Both the position numbers and the translations under genes were made by a program. Shown piece after piece: positions 12,101-21,639 of a stretch of 64,000 bases of DNA; position 1 is the stretch's first letter, and each line of letters begins with the position of its first letter. This DNA comes from Jacaranda mimosifolia (Eukaryota; Streptophyta; Magnoliopsida; Lamiales; Bignoniaceae), in NCBI GenBank assembly GCA_018894105.1, contig CM032123.1:7627001-7691000 (forward strand), in the 5' to 3' direction. The notes under the pieces are model-generated. The model searched no databases, was not told the origin of the DNA, and saw nothing but the letters and a program-made list of their open reading frames with translations.

Positions 12101-12779
12101 TAATAATTTTGTTGTGAATGGTGTATGAGAAGTATTGGAAAGATAAATAATGATTAAGGTAATGATAGGGATTGAAAAAAAGATGAAAATGAATAGAGAA
12201 TATAATAGAGAATGTTTTGAAAATAAAAATATTTGAGAAAATAATGTAAATAGTGACAATTTTCTATTTTTATTTTAAGGAGAAAATAAAAATGGAGTTT
12301 GAAAATAAAAACAATCGGGCCCTTAGCGTCTTGGAACAGAATGTAAAAAGTGCAAAAATACTGCCAAGAATTTTGTTTACCTATTCCGTACAAGAGCGGA
12401 GACAGAACAGAGCATCCGGGACCTCCTGTCAACCAAAGAATGAGAGGATCTCTCTCAGGATTAGAACCCGATGATTTCACAAAGTAATAGAACAACTGCA
12501 CCTTTTCTCCTTCATCCACTCCAATGTACCTAATATCAAAATCAGACATTAAAAAAGTTTCATTATCCAACAGACCAATAAGTTGATAAGGCAAAATAAT
12601 GCGTGATAAAGTAACTTAGACACAATTAATTACCCGGTTTCGAGTTCAAAGGGAAGTGGACCTGGAAACCCTGGAAGATACTTAACCTGGGAACCGCCAT
12701 ATGAACCTTGCAAGATAACGAGAAAAACAAGAAGAAAAAGTGGGATAGTAACCAACAAAGAGTAGTGTTTGTATTTCAT
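126..12779 (-). CDS. SCPL gene 1, 5' part (exons 1-3), runs off left edge
   Basis: Serine carboxypeptidase-like protein, predicted secretory/vacuolar hydrolase or acyltransferase. Exon 1 is 12779-12634, exon 2 12529-12381, exon 3 199-126; all have GT-AG borders and matching phases (2, 1, 0). Exon 1 encodes a basic start followed by a hydrophobic signal-peptide core (residues about 7-23), then the family motif [16 protein letters not shown]. Exon 2 gives [16 protein letters not shown] and the oxyanion-hole region [10 protein letters not shown]. Exon 3 gives [10 protein letters not shown]. The chosen ATG (12779) matches gene 2; an in-frame upstream ATG at 12818 would add 13 residues (MKRSPSLSCPSSA). 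No stop is seen in the three exons, so the copy could be functional, but the catalytic Ser, Asp and His exons lie outside the window. Intron 2 (12380-200) is about 12.2 kb against 1.5 kb in gene 2, owing to transposon insertions. Confidence 0.85.
200..2784. other. AT-rich intron 2 sequence of SCPL gene 1, no gene seen
   Basis: Very AT-rich, with no open frame that resembles a protein. The first about 230 bases match intron 2 of gene 2 (from 27953). A (TA)n tract lies near 1527-1550 and another near 2656-2670. A short GC-rich patch near 446-472 interrupts the AT-rich sequence and may be the edge of an unrecognised repeat. Small ORFs such as those at 1068-1259 and 1614-1880 lack any family signature. 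Confidence 0.5.
2785..3960. repeat. Long AT-rich inverted repeat (foldback element)
   Basis: Two arms, about 3140-3420 and 3645-3925, are imperfect reverse complements of each other. Landmarks are TTCTTTTCCAAACATGA at about 3242 against the complement of TCATGTTTGGAAAAGAA near 3819, and TTATTTAGTTATTAACTTG at about 3302 against its complement near 3752. A separate direct repeat pairs about 2925-3060 with 3535-3650. A transcript through this intron could fold into a hairpin with a stem of about 250 bp. No terminal signature or target duplication identified a transposon family. Confidence 0.6.
3961..4440. other. Intronic spacer, no gene seen
   Basis: A/T-rich sequence beginning with a run of A at about 3951-3966. 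It separates the foldback repeat from the gypsy remnant. Two short tracts are related: the sequence around TTTTCCTTCTAGCCATGTGG (4012) recurs loosely at TTTCCTTCTAACCATTTGTG (4156), a diverged tandem pair of about 145 bp that accounts for the minus-strand ORF at 4006-4218. No coding signature was found. Confidence 0.35.
5280..6060 (+). pseudogene. Opposite-strand coiled-coil ORF remnant in the gypsy 3' region
   Basis: Plus-strand sequence, antisense to the pol genes of the surrounding gypsy remnant. Around 5660-5770 it reads [20 protein letters not shown] then [16 protein letters not shown], a heptad-rich, charged stretch typical of coiled coils. After a frameshift, 5860-6010 reads as a second helical stretch including [17 protein letters not shown]. 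Stops interrupt both. Long coiled-coil reading frames of this kind occur in plant gypsy-type elements, but the exact family is not recognised, and assignment to this element rests on position only. Confidence 0.4.
6415..6610. repeat. Short tandem repeats in gypsy 3' region
   Basis: About four units of roughly 50 bp, each with a variant of GACC.TTTGGGGTCTTA followed by a CTTAAAGTTT motif (units near 6417, 6467, 6514 and 6564). They lie 3' of the pol remnant on the minus strand. The other gypsy element in this window also has AAGACC-type repeats (62610-63180), which suggests related families. Confidence 0.55.
7400..7760 (-). pseudogene. Gypsy integrase remnant
   Basis: Reverse-complement reading gives RQGYLWPTM and, downstream, MVGPFPINF, matching the segment of plant Ty3/gypsy integrase that runs from the zinc-binding domain into the start of the catalytic core. 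The zinc-ligand cysteines are only partly kept (RACWEHVN) and stops occur between the two blocks. It lies directly 3' of the RNase H remnant in the expected gypsy order (RT-RNase H-integrase), which excludes copia. Confidence 0.65.
8203..8421 (-). pseudogene. Gypsy RNase H domain remnant
   Basis: Open segment of 72 codons that includes [20 protein letters not shown], the start of the RNase H-like domain with its first catalytic Asp, then [13 protein letters not shown] containing the catalytic Glu. This pattern is that of plant Ty3/gypsy RNase H. The remainder of the domain is not open. It sits between the reverse transcriptase and integrase remnants, consistent with one element. Confidence 0.7.
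9120..9690 (-). pseudogene. Gypsy reverse transcriptase remnant
   Basis: Reverse-complement reading gives [16 protein letters not shown] and [11 protein letters not shown], then MPFGLKNA, then [16 protein letters not shown]: the fingers-palm part of Ty3/gypsy reverse transcriptase. The catalytic Y-V-D-D box has become YINK (around 9250-9264), so both aspartates are lost, and several stops interrupt the frame. The enzyme cannot be active. Confidence 0.75.
10030..10240 (-). pseudogene. Gypsy protease / pre-RT region remnant
   Basis: Minus-strand reading [20 protein letters not shown], then [12 protein letters not shown] and VGD*WIARECY. This block is conserved between protease and reverse transcriptase in plant Ty3/gypsy polyproteins (alanine-rich A-x-N-x-I-L-G-R-P-T-L box and K-x-x-F-P-T box). 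The protease active-site D-S/T-G itself was not found. It is upstream of the reverse transcriptase remnant in coding direction. Confidence 0.65.
10241..11400 (-). other. 5' part of the gypsy remnant, gag expected but not recognised
   Basis: In the minus direction this is where gag and its leader would lie. A 60-codon open segment (10790-10608) reads [20 protein letters not shown] and may derive from gag/protease linker sequence, but no CCHC zinc knuckle or gag box was identified. The 5' LTR is not recognisable. Confidence 0.35.
11834..12322. mobile_element. Harbinger/Tourist-type MITE, 489 bp, TTA target duplication
   Basis: Left terminus GAGCCCGTTTGGTTTCATTT and right terminus, reverse-complemented, GGGCCCGATTGTTTTTATTT form a terminal inverted repeat of at least 20 bp. 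It is flanked by TTA on both sides (11831-11833 and 12323-12325), the target duplication typical of PIF/Harbinger elements, and the GGGCCCGTTTGG start is the known Tourist-like signature. It carries no transposase. It lies in intron 2 of SCPL gene 1, only 59 bp from exon 2. Confidence 0.85.
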
Positions 12780-14305
12780 TGCTGAAGATGGGCAACTCAA
12801 TGATGGGCTTCGCTTCATTCTATTAAATTATTTGAGGGATATGGAGTTACGTTTCTAATCAAACTTCCACTTTTTCCAAAACTATGATCATAAGTTAGTG
12901 GAAAAATAAATTAGTGTTCAGAGAGTAGATTTTGATAACTGACCGAAGGATATATTATTATATTAATGAAAATAAAGTTACGTTTGATTTTGTTTTTTGT
13001 AGGAAATATAAATTTTACTCTAAATATTTTTAAAATTGGGAAGGATGAATGTCATGTTAAATTTTTATGTTATCTTTTTATAGTGATGTAATAATTGACA
13101 TATACATGTGTGTGTTTTAAAATAATGACTAAAATCTATAAATATAAATAATTTTAATTGATTGGGTAATAATTTGAAATGATTAATTTTTGGAATACTA
13201 TTTTGAGAGGAAAAAAAAATAATATTTTGGGTAGAATATTCTATTTTGTTTTGAAACAAATGAAACAAAGAGTTGAGATAAGAATAAAATTGCAGTGAAG
13301 TACAAATGATGTTTTGTAGAGTGCAACTATCGGTACTTAATATACTACTTGTAACATGTTATATTAAGTTGTCATCACCTAAAATTAATGTTGTCATTAT
13401 ATTAAGAGTATTGAAACATTTGTTATGGCTGCATAAATTTTTTATCAACTAATATATTTAGTTATCGATATTGTTTGATATTTTGATATTACTGTTGTGC
13501 TTAATGACTTTAATAGTCTGAACTTAATAATTGATATGTAATTATCGTATTCAAATAAAAAGATAATAAATTTAACATTATTATTATTATTTTACCTCTA
13601 ATTTCTTTTTTTTTTTGTCTTTGTAAGATAAGAATTTTTTTTTGTTTTGTTTTCTATTTATATTTCACACACGTACATGTATCAATTTCAAACCTCACGA
13701 CAAGAGAGATGCATTAAAAAAATAAGGAAGAATATTTAATTTGTACCTAGTTTTATAGAAAAGAATAGCGAAGTGTTGTTCATGCCTTGACTTTTTCTCC
13801 GTTATCTTGTTCATATCTACCTCGGTTCCTTTCCAAGAGATACGTATCGATTTTAAAGTTTTTATTATTCAAAGTATCAAAGTTGATTTTAAATTAATCG
13901 TCCAAAAAATATTGACAATCCAAACTAATATAATGTTTTTATTCCAGCTCTTTCTTGATGGGACATTGAGGTCGATTTAAAAAATTGGGATTGATAGATG
14001 ACCCCTAGATTTAATAGATGGTCCTACATTGATAGATGACCATAACAAAATTATTAAGATGCAGAATCAACAACAAAATCGTGGCGGACCCCAACATTTA
14101 TTTTATTACGTAGGGATAAGTGGAGAACCTCCACCTAACTTAAAGTTATGTTATTTTGGTTTTATGTGCCGAAGATATCTTTAAATAGTTGTTTGAAAAA
14201 ATAAAAACGATTGCTTTAGCTAGTTAATTACTGAACAATTATATCTAGTTCGATTATTCAAGAGATATAAATTTTAAAAGGCACTAAAAAAATACTGATG
14301 GTTTG

Positions 14306-14336
<31 letters not shown>

Positions 14337-14621
14337 CAAGTCTGTTTTCTCTCCAAAAAAAAGGAAAAAAGAAAATGATGAGCTAGTAAGAAAACTTAAA
14401 GATTTTAATATTTTTTGAACCATAAGTATAAGAACAAGCATTTCAACTCGATATTAATTTTACGATGACTGTGAACAAAATAATTGAATAAAACAAATTT
14501 TTAAAAGAAAAATACTGCTGTATTTTATCATTATAATTAAAGAAAATCTTATCAATTGCTTAAGAATAAAATCAAGGTGGAATGCAAATAAGTGCAATTA
14601 TCAACCCGCTACTTAGCAATA
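12780..14621. other. 5' flank of SCPL gene 1, no gene seen
   Basis: Presumed promoter-side sequence of gene 1 (minus strand). It is AT-rich, with short poly(T) tracts and a (TA)n microsatellite at about 14312-14331. Sequence immediately upstream of the ATG (12780-12840) matches the 5' flank of SCPL pseudogene 3 (about 56790-56850). No TATA box could be picked with confidence and no coding signature was seen. Confidence 0.4.
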
Positions 14622-14643
14622 TGCAGCAACCAAGTGCTCTTAG

Positions 14644-16122
14644 TGTTAGTTCTAGGATTTATGCCAACATGTAGTAATCCAAAGCAATAAACAAATATTG
14701 CAAGTTAGATTATCAGGAATGGATCAGATAATCACAGTTAAGGCAATACGTGCGTTTTATCAATATGAAATTCAAATAAAGCATGCGATGTTAGTATTAA
14801 ACATACAACATAAGTGATAAGAATTAAACACACAACATGCGTGATCAGAATATATGTCAAATTAAAGGCAAATCAGAATATCATATTATTAATCAGATAC
14901 GAGCCTAGGAAAAACCAAAATGCATAAATCAACCGAGGTAATAAAAGCAATAAAACATGCTGTCAGATTTATCTAATATAGATACTGAGTTTTAAAATAA
15001 ACTTATCTTAAGAATTCTGTATTGTAACAGAATCAATAGGACGACCAAATCACAGAGAATTTCTATTTGCCTTGAAGAAACGAGCGCCCCGACTCACCAG
15101 TGCAATGGGTACAACGCAGCTCCTCCCAGGATGAGATGGTCCAGAACGATCAGGTGCACTCTGTCACGTTCACCTCGAACAGTACTCAGTAGCCAGAATC
15201 CGAATCAGATAGCCAAGTTACCAGAATATAAATATATTTGGCCGAATTCGAGAGAAGGATAATATTTGGCCAAATATTAGAACGAGGGAATTATGACGAG
15301 GAAGTAACTGGAAAATCAGGGGGAGAGGAAGAATACAAGCAGAAGATGCTGCCTTTGGCGCGTATTTGGTGTGTTTTTTTGGCAGTCTATTTATAGAGGG
15401 GAATTCGGGTTGGCAGAGGGCAATGGGCTGACGGCCAAGACCTAATTTTAAGCTAGAGTTTGACGGCCAGACCTAATTACAACTAGGGTTTGACGGCTGT
15501 TAAGGGCTGATTAGGGTTTGACTAAGTAAAACCCTAATCCATGTCCGCCAACATCCCTAAAAATCTGGCCATGTCCACCATAATCCCAAAAAATTCGGCT
15601 ATGATCTCCAACAGGCATGACTCGATCAAGCCTTCATTCGATCAAGCCAACGGTTAAGTTCAAATTTGAAATTTAATTTTCAAATTCAAAATTCCAATTG
15701 AATTTCGTCCAAAAAATTAAGACTGAGATTGAGACATTTGCCCTAATGCCCATGACCCGGACCCGGACCAGGCGGCGGCGCGCGTGTGGTCCACTTATAT
15801 GAACTCCTTACAGAGCACTTTATCAAGCATTCTTATTTGAGTCCAATATAAACTAGTCCATACTAGTTAACAAAACCAATGTGGGACAAGTGAAGGGTTA
15901 AAACCCCTTCAACTCCTCCACTTGGTTTTATAAGTCACAACAAAGTCTCCACTCTTTCAAGCTTACTATGTGGGACAATTCAACAAGTAACACTTAACCA
16001 TTTCCCTTCCTCCATTCCACCAAATTCAATACCATAATTATCTTTTGGATTCCAACCATAATTGACATCCATCCAATAAATAATTAAACATGTAAATAGA
16101 CATACTTGTGCCAATTACAACA
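14644..16122 (-). mobile_element. Solo LTR of the copia family found at 49103-56213
   Basis: In minus orientation it begins TGTTGTAATTGGCAC and ends CTAACA, the TG...CA of an LTR. It shares with the LTRs at 49103-50272 and 54953-56213 the start, the segment around AATTACATGTTTAA, the motif ACCCTTCAACTCCTC in the middle, and the ACATGTAG near the end. Flanking pentamers CTTAG (14639-14643) and CATAG (16123-16127) are a likely target duplication with one mismatch. No internal domain is attached, so it is a solo LTR, about 1479 bp, inserted in an older copia gag. Confidence 0.75.
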
Positions 16123-16560
16123 CATAGGATTTAGGCAAAATAACACAATAGGATCAAGGCTTGGTCCTCATTACCAACTTTTTAATCAATATATGATCCA
16201 AATTTAAGATTATTTTATTGAAATAATCTATGTGATGTTCAATAGGTTTACTTTCTTTCATCTTGAGCTTATATAGGTGTTGCTTCGGGTGCAAACGATT
16301 TGTGGGGGACTTCGTCATGGTATAAGCTTTCAAGTTTCCACTGTACATTCTCTGATGTTTTCTTCCCAACAACCTCTTTTAGAACATTGTATGACAATGA
16401 ACGAATCAACAAACTAAAAACTTTCCCCAGAAATTCATCATTCTCTTCCCCTAAAAGTGTATTTTGTAGAAATTCTCTATCCTTTAGTACTTTCTATAAA
16501 CCCTGTTGACTCAAAAGAGCATGCATTTTTAGCTTCCACATGCCAAAATTATTTTCAGTG
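16123..16560 (-). pseudogene. Copia gag remnant (older copia, copy A)
   Basis: The minus-strand ORF 16372-16154 reads KLKMKESKPIEHHIDYFNKI, the UBN2-type copia gag; the same block in the intact-order copia at 17870-23344 is LRINEGTSITQHIDFFNKVI. Further gag is legible to 16560 in broken frames (NDERINKL region antisense). The remnant is truncated on the left by the solo LTR. It belongs to the element whose primer site is at 16582-16593 and LTR begins at 16597. Confidence 0.65.
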
Positions 16561-16581
16561 GACATCCTCTGTGGTTACCTA

Positions 16582-16593
16582 GCTCTGACACCA
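16582..16593 (-). other. Copia primer-binding site (copy A)
   Basis: On the minus strand this is TGGTGTCAGAGC, one base different from the TGGTATCAGAGC complement of initiator tRNA-Met used by most plant copia elements. It sits between the gag remnant and an LTR end (CACAACA at 16597), which fixes orientation and LTR boundary. Confidence 0.7.
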
Positions 16594-16596
16594 TTT

Positions 16597-17869
16597 TGTT
16601 GTGCCCAATTTGACTGATAGATGAACAAATATGAATTACATGAAAAATCAAATACAAACGAAAGGCACAATAAAGATTTAATATTATTCAACTTCAATTT
16701 GATAGCTTACATCATGGTGAAGAGAAATTAAATTTACTGTGAATCAAATATGAGAAGTACAAAAATTTTTAAATTCTAAATATCAATCTCACAATATTTG
16801 TCTCCCTCATTTCATTTAATCACTCAAAATTCAATTACAATTGCATCTCAAAATATTTAATCCAAAAAGAAATACTCCTAATACAACAGTCTAGATTCTG
16901 AACAAAATTGAGAAAAAAAAAAAATCAGAATAAAGTGTAAAAACTCGCCTTGGAACGCTGTGGTGTCGAAACTGGTTGCTGCTAACAACTTTGGGCCATT
17001 CCTCATTTCTTTTTCTTCAAAGTTGCAAGACAAAAGTTAATAATTATTTTCTGCAATCATTAAGAGCATACAACTATTTTTTATGACAACAAAAAAATTA
17101 TTGTTAGTTAATATGTTTGATTTGATTATAGATATTTGAATTTTAGGGTTATCAAATTTAATTATGAATATATTACAAAATCACCCCTTCAAATTATATA
17201 GAATCGTCTCCGAATATATACACTCACACACACATATATATATATATATACACACACGGCGCGCGAATAAAATATTGTTAAAAAACCCAAAACTAGAACA
17301 ATTATTTAAAGAATTAATAATTCACTTATTGTCTGATTTTTTATTTCAAGCATGAAATGATTAATTTATGACTAGCATAGCAGCATATGAATTGTTTCTT
17401 ATAGAGAAACTTAGAGAAAAGATTTTTTTGAGTATGAGAAATAAAGGTGAAATGTTGGTAATATTGATGCAAAAGAGATTCAATAACTTCCAATTAGACC
17501 ATGAGCTGGAACTATTCTTTGATAAGCAAAGTCCAACTCTGTTCAAACGGCTTCAAAAATGATTTTCTAGGTTGAAAGTTGTGTTGAACTGCATATAGTC
17601 TCAAGGCGTGATGTTAATGCTGGTTTCCTTAAAACTTATTTCGCTTCCCACATTTGTTATGTATTATGGATTGTGAATAGTTTTAAGGTAATAATGAAAC
17701 TAATTTGATCTCGCGAAAATATGCTAAAAATAAAACTCTTTTGACACAAACTTAAGCTACAAAATTATATTTTTTGTGTATATAATGTTCTCTGCAGCAA
17801 AACAAGGAATGAACGTGCTAAATGACTATAAAACGAAAGAGGCTGTGTTAATATGCTAAATTAATATTA
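16597..17869 (-). mobile_element. Older copia LTR (copy A), first part, split by another copia
   Basis: Sequence between the primer site and the copia insertion at 17870. It aligns by eye over most of its length with 59357-60590, for example ACCATGAGCTGGAACT near 17499 against GACTATGAGCTGGAACT near 60256, and CAAACGGCTTCAAAA in both. It resumes beyond the insertion at 23345. Small ORFs here (17361-17546 minus, 17368-17562 plus) have no family signature and are treated as LTR sequence. A (TA)n/(CA)n tract lies at about 17220-17260. Confidence 0.55.
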
Positions 17870-18558
17870 TGTTGAAACCTAGGAGGATCTATTGTAAAAA
17901 TTATGAAATAATAGTAAAGTAATTCAATGGAAATTTGACAACAATATTTAACGTGGTTCAGCGATGTGCCTAATTCACCGGACATAGAAAAGAATATATT
18001 GATATCAATCAAGATTGTAAGTACAAACTTTAGTCCCATAAATCTTACAAGAACACCTAACACCATCGTTCTAAACTCCGTCTCCTAAACTTATCTCAAA
18101 AGCAATCTAGAAACCCTCATGTTATGTCTATGTTAAGCTGTCCCGGAAGAAAACTGCTATTTATACCCACGAAGTAGAGTCCTAGAAGAAAAGGTCTTGC
18201 ACCGCGAGCTGGGGCGCTCATGACTTGCGCCATGGTGCACACATATTGTCTTATTGCCGAGAAAAAAATACTTGCCGCATGCCTTTGCGCAGATAACTTG
18301 TGCCAAGGCGCGGTATTCCAGTGTGCCACGCGCCCGAACGCGGCAATCTTGCACCCGGGCACACGTTGCACATGTTGCTGCCTTGTTTTGTCTGGTTGCG
18401 TGCCCTGGCGTCCACATCCTCGCACCCTGGTGCACACATCCTCACAATCCGGCTTGCACATCTTGCCAGTGCACGCCGGGGAGTGCTCCTCATACCTATT
18501 TCGACCGCTTCGCTTCACTTCTCGTCAATTTAGCCCAAATTTGAAGATAAAATTAACA
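17870..18558 (-). repeat. Copia 3' LTR (left)
   Basis: 689-bp LTR of the element 17870-23344. It contains a conserved plant copia LTR motif AACGTGGTTCAGCGATG near 17951 and an unusually GC-rich section (about 18180-18480) with repeated GCGC-containing 10-mers. The plus-strand 200-codon ORF at 18220-18822 and several overlapping ones are by-products of this GC-rich LTR and not genes. Confidence 0.85.
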
Positions 18559-18689
18559 ATTCTCCACATTAACCTAAAATTCACCATCCATCTTCTTTGT
18601 CCCTGCCCCCAAAAGGACCTGTTATCTGAGTCTACAAATGTTAATCAGATCCAATCAATGCTCGAATTTGATTCCTGGAACAGCCTAAG

Positions 18690-19394
18690 TCAACATGTCT
18701 GTCTGATTATCCTTAGTCCCAACCTTGTCAACTTGAATGACACTTTAAGACACCATATCCTGGACAAAGTGATACCTCGCATCAATGTGCTTTGTTCTCT
18801 TATGAAAAACTTGATTCTTTGACAAGAGTATGCCATTCTGACTATCACAAAATGTTGAAGTAATCTCAGAATCCATACACATATCCTCAACTAGCCCCTT
18901 TAGCCAAATGTCTTCCTTCACGCCTTCAGCCAATGCCATGTACTCAGCTTTTGTTGTGGACAATGTAACTGATAATTGTAAAGTCGCCTTCCAGCTAACC
19001 GTAAACTTGAAACATAAAACACATAGCTTGTCATGGACCTTCTGTTGTCCAAATATCCTGTATGATCCGCATCCACAGAGCCAATAATTCTAGTAGTACA
19101 ATTCAATTGACTATCCTTCAAACATCTGTCTGCAAATCCTCTTAGATACCTCATGATCCAATTCACAGCTTGCTGATGCGTCTTTCTTGGCTTGTGCATA
19201 TACTTGTTCACAACACTGACTGCATGTGAAATGTCTGGCCTAGTGCATACCATGACGTACATCAAGTTACCCACTACAATAGGATACGACACATTAGACA
19301 TGTGTTCCACCTCTTCCTCAGTATTCGGTGATAGATCTAATGAGAGCCTGAAATGAGCTGCAAGTGGCATACTAACTAGCTTGGACTTATCCAT
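18690..19394 (-). pseudogene. Copia RNase H remnant
   Basis: Reads VVGNLMYVMVCTRPDISHAV, then WIMRYLRG, then SVDADHTGYLDNRRSMTSYV (catalytic Asp region), then STTKAEYMALAEGVKEDIWL (Glu in the A-E-Y box) and KRTKHIDARYHFVQD. This is the complete copia RNase H order with a frameshift near 18930. It follows the reverse transcriptase remnant on the same strand. Confidence 0.8.
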
Positions 19395-19400
19395 CCCAAA

Positions 19401-20218
19401 TCACTCAAGTTCTTTCTCAATGTAATGTTGTTGAGACAAGTACAACAATCCTGCATGTCTGTCTCGAATGATCTCCATGCCCAATATGTTCTTTACACTG
19501 CCTAAATACTTCATCTCTAATTCTTCACTTAATTGAGTTTTTAAATTGTTGATCTCAGATATGTTTGTAGAGGCAATCAAAATATCATCAACGTACAATA
19601 GTAAATATACAAGAAGGATATCACTACATTTTTTATAATATACACAGCAACCATAAATGCTTATAGTATATCTTATCTTAGTAATAAAGCATTAAACCTT
19701 TTATACCACTGCTTAAGGTATGCTTGATTTTGTTTCCCAGAAATAATGAATCCCTCTGGTTGGCTCGTGTAGATTTGTTCCTCCGACTCACCATGCAAAA
19801 ATACTATTTTCACATCCAGTTGCTCAAGCTCCATATCAAATAGAGCCATCATGGCAAGTAAAACACGAATGAAAGTGTGTTTTACAACTAGGTAGAATAC
19901 TTTATGAAAGTCAACTCCCTTTCTCTGAGTAAAATCTTTAGCAACCAATCGTGCCTTGTATCTGGTATCCTCAACCCTGGGAATTCCTTCTTTTTTCTTG
20001 TAGATCCATTTGCAATCTACAATATTTTGCCCTTTGGGTACATAAACCAACTCCCATGTGCTATTCTTGTGTAGAGACTTTATCTCTTCATTCATAGTTG
20101 TAACCCATTTACCAGAATCTGGCTGAAAATTGCCTCTTTGTATGAGACTGGATTGTCTCCTACAAACTTCTTGGCTGAACTTAATGCATAAGCTACCAAA
20201 TCTAAGTAAACAAACCAC
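19401..20218 (-). pseudogene. Copia reverse transcriptase remnant
   Basis: 20218-19673 reads NSTWELVYVPKGQ, CKWIYKKKEG, YKARLVAKDFTQRKGVDFHK and DVKIVFLHGESEEQIYTSQP, all copia reverse transcriptase boxes. After a break, 19598-19401 reads MYVDDILIASTN, the catalytic Y-V-D-D with both aspartates retained. A frameshift separates the halves, so no single product is possible. Confidence 0.8.
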
Positions 20219-20498
20219 TATGGTGGTTTGATTTGCCTCCTCTCCCTATAGCGAGCCAAACGATAATTTTGTAGTGGTTCATTTTTCTACTGTTGATTAG
20301 GTGATAATGTGCTCTCACCAGCTCCATCAACCACTTTCTGTTTTCCCTTTGAAACTTGTGAAGTGTTAAGTTCAAATTCCATATTCTCCTTAATGCCCTG
20401 TGACCGCTTTTGAGCTGCTCCACCTTTTTCATCATTGTAGACTCATCAAATGTCACGTCCCTCGTGATAATCATCTTGGAGCCCTTGTCATCATTACA

Positions 20499-21300
20499 TC
20501 ATAAATGATAACCTTTGACTTCATCTACATAGCCTAGAAATATGCACTTCCTAGCCCGTAGCTTAAGTTTCGCATCCCGAACATGAGCATAGGGTGGACA
20601 CCCAAATACTATTAGATTTAAGTAATCAGCAGAAGACCCGGACCAAACTTCCATTGGTGTCTTGTAGTCCAAAGCAATTAATGGTGACCTATTAACCAAA
20701 TAACAAGCAGTGTTAATCGCTTCTGCCTAAAAATTCTTGGACAATCCGGCGTTAAAGAGCATGGATCTGGCTCTTTCCAAGATAGTCTTGTTCGTTTGTT
20801 CTACAACTCTATTCTGCTGTGGTGTATGTACAACTGTGCGATGCGTCATAGTTCCTTTCTTATTGCAAAATTTTTGAAATTCTTTGTTGCAAAACTCTAA
20901 TCCGTTGTTAGTCCTCAAGCGCTTTATCTCCTTTCCCGTTTGCTTCTCGATTAAAGTTTTCTATTATTTGAAGTTGACAAACACCTCATCCTTATGCTTT
21001 AGCATGTACACTCATACTCTCCGTGAGAAGTCATCAATGAATGTCAGCATATACCTACCACTTCCCTTTGAACGAGCCTGAGAAGGCCCCCAAAGATTTA
21101 AGTAAATGTAATCCAAAGTGCCCTTGGTCCTGTGAACTATAGTACCAAATTTCACCCTGTGTTGCTTGCCAAGCACACACTACTCGCAGAAATCTAACTC
21201 TCTAGTCTTCTCTCCACCAAGCAATCCTTGTTTACTCAGTTCTGACATCTTCCTCTCACTCATATGCCCAAGCCGCATATGCCACAATCCTGTAGTATCA
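20499..21300 (-). pseudogene. Copia GAG-pre-integrase and integrase remnant
   Basis: Minus-strand fragments read WHMRLGHMSERKMSELSKQG (zinc-binding pre-integrase region), RYMLTFIDDFSRR (first catalytic Asp), NNGLEFCNKEFQKFCNKKG (second Asp replaced by Asn in the usual D-N-G box), HTPQQNRVVEQTNKTILERA (third catalytic Glu) and the C-terminal TPMEVWSGSSADYLNLIVFG. Several stops separate the pieces. They fall between gag/protease and reverse transcriptase, the copia order. Confidence 0.75.
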
Positions 21301-21639
21301 TTGACTAATAAAGAAACAACTGCAGTATCAAAAATAGTGCTGCCCTGCAATATGTAACGGCCATTCCACTTGTCTCACTTCATGATAAGTAATGCACCTT
21401 TGGAAACCCGTAGAACTCCATCTCAAGCTTTATATTCACAACCATTCTTGTCCAAAGTACTCAACGATATCAGATTTTTCTTTAGATCTGGAACATGATG
21501 CACATCTGTTAAGGTTCTTACTATCCCAACGTTATTCTAATACAAACTAAGCCAATTTCTACAACCCTGCAAGAAGCATAGTTTTCCATAAGTACTTTAC
21601 CACCATCGTATTTCTAATAAGTGGTAAACCAATCTTCTC

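Noticed and set aside
12253..12474. 73-codon plus-strand ORF
   Set aside because: Antisense to SCPL gene 1 exon 2 and running through a MITE end; not conserved at the corresponding place in gene 2.
17361..17562. ORFs on both strands with a conserved-looking copy at 60150-60310
   Set aside because: Conserved because it is part of a repeated copia LTR; the frame is not maintained in the second copy.
18220..18822. 200-codon plus-strand ORF, plus overlapping ORFs at 18117-18544
   Set aside because: Lies in the GC-rich LTR of a minus-strand copia and runs into its RNase H region antisense; Cys-rich reading without a family signature.
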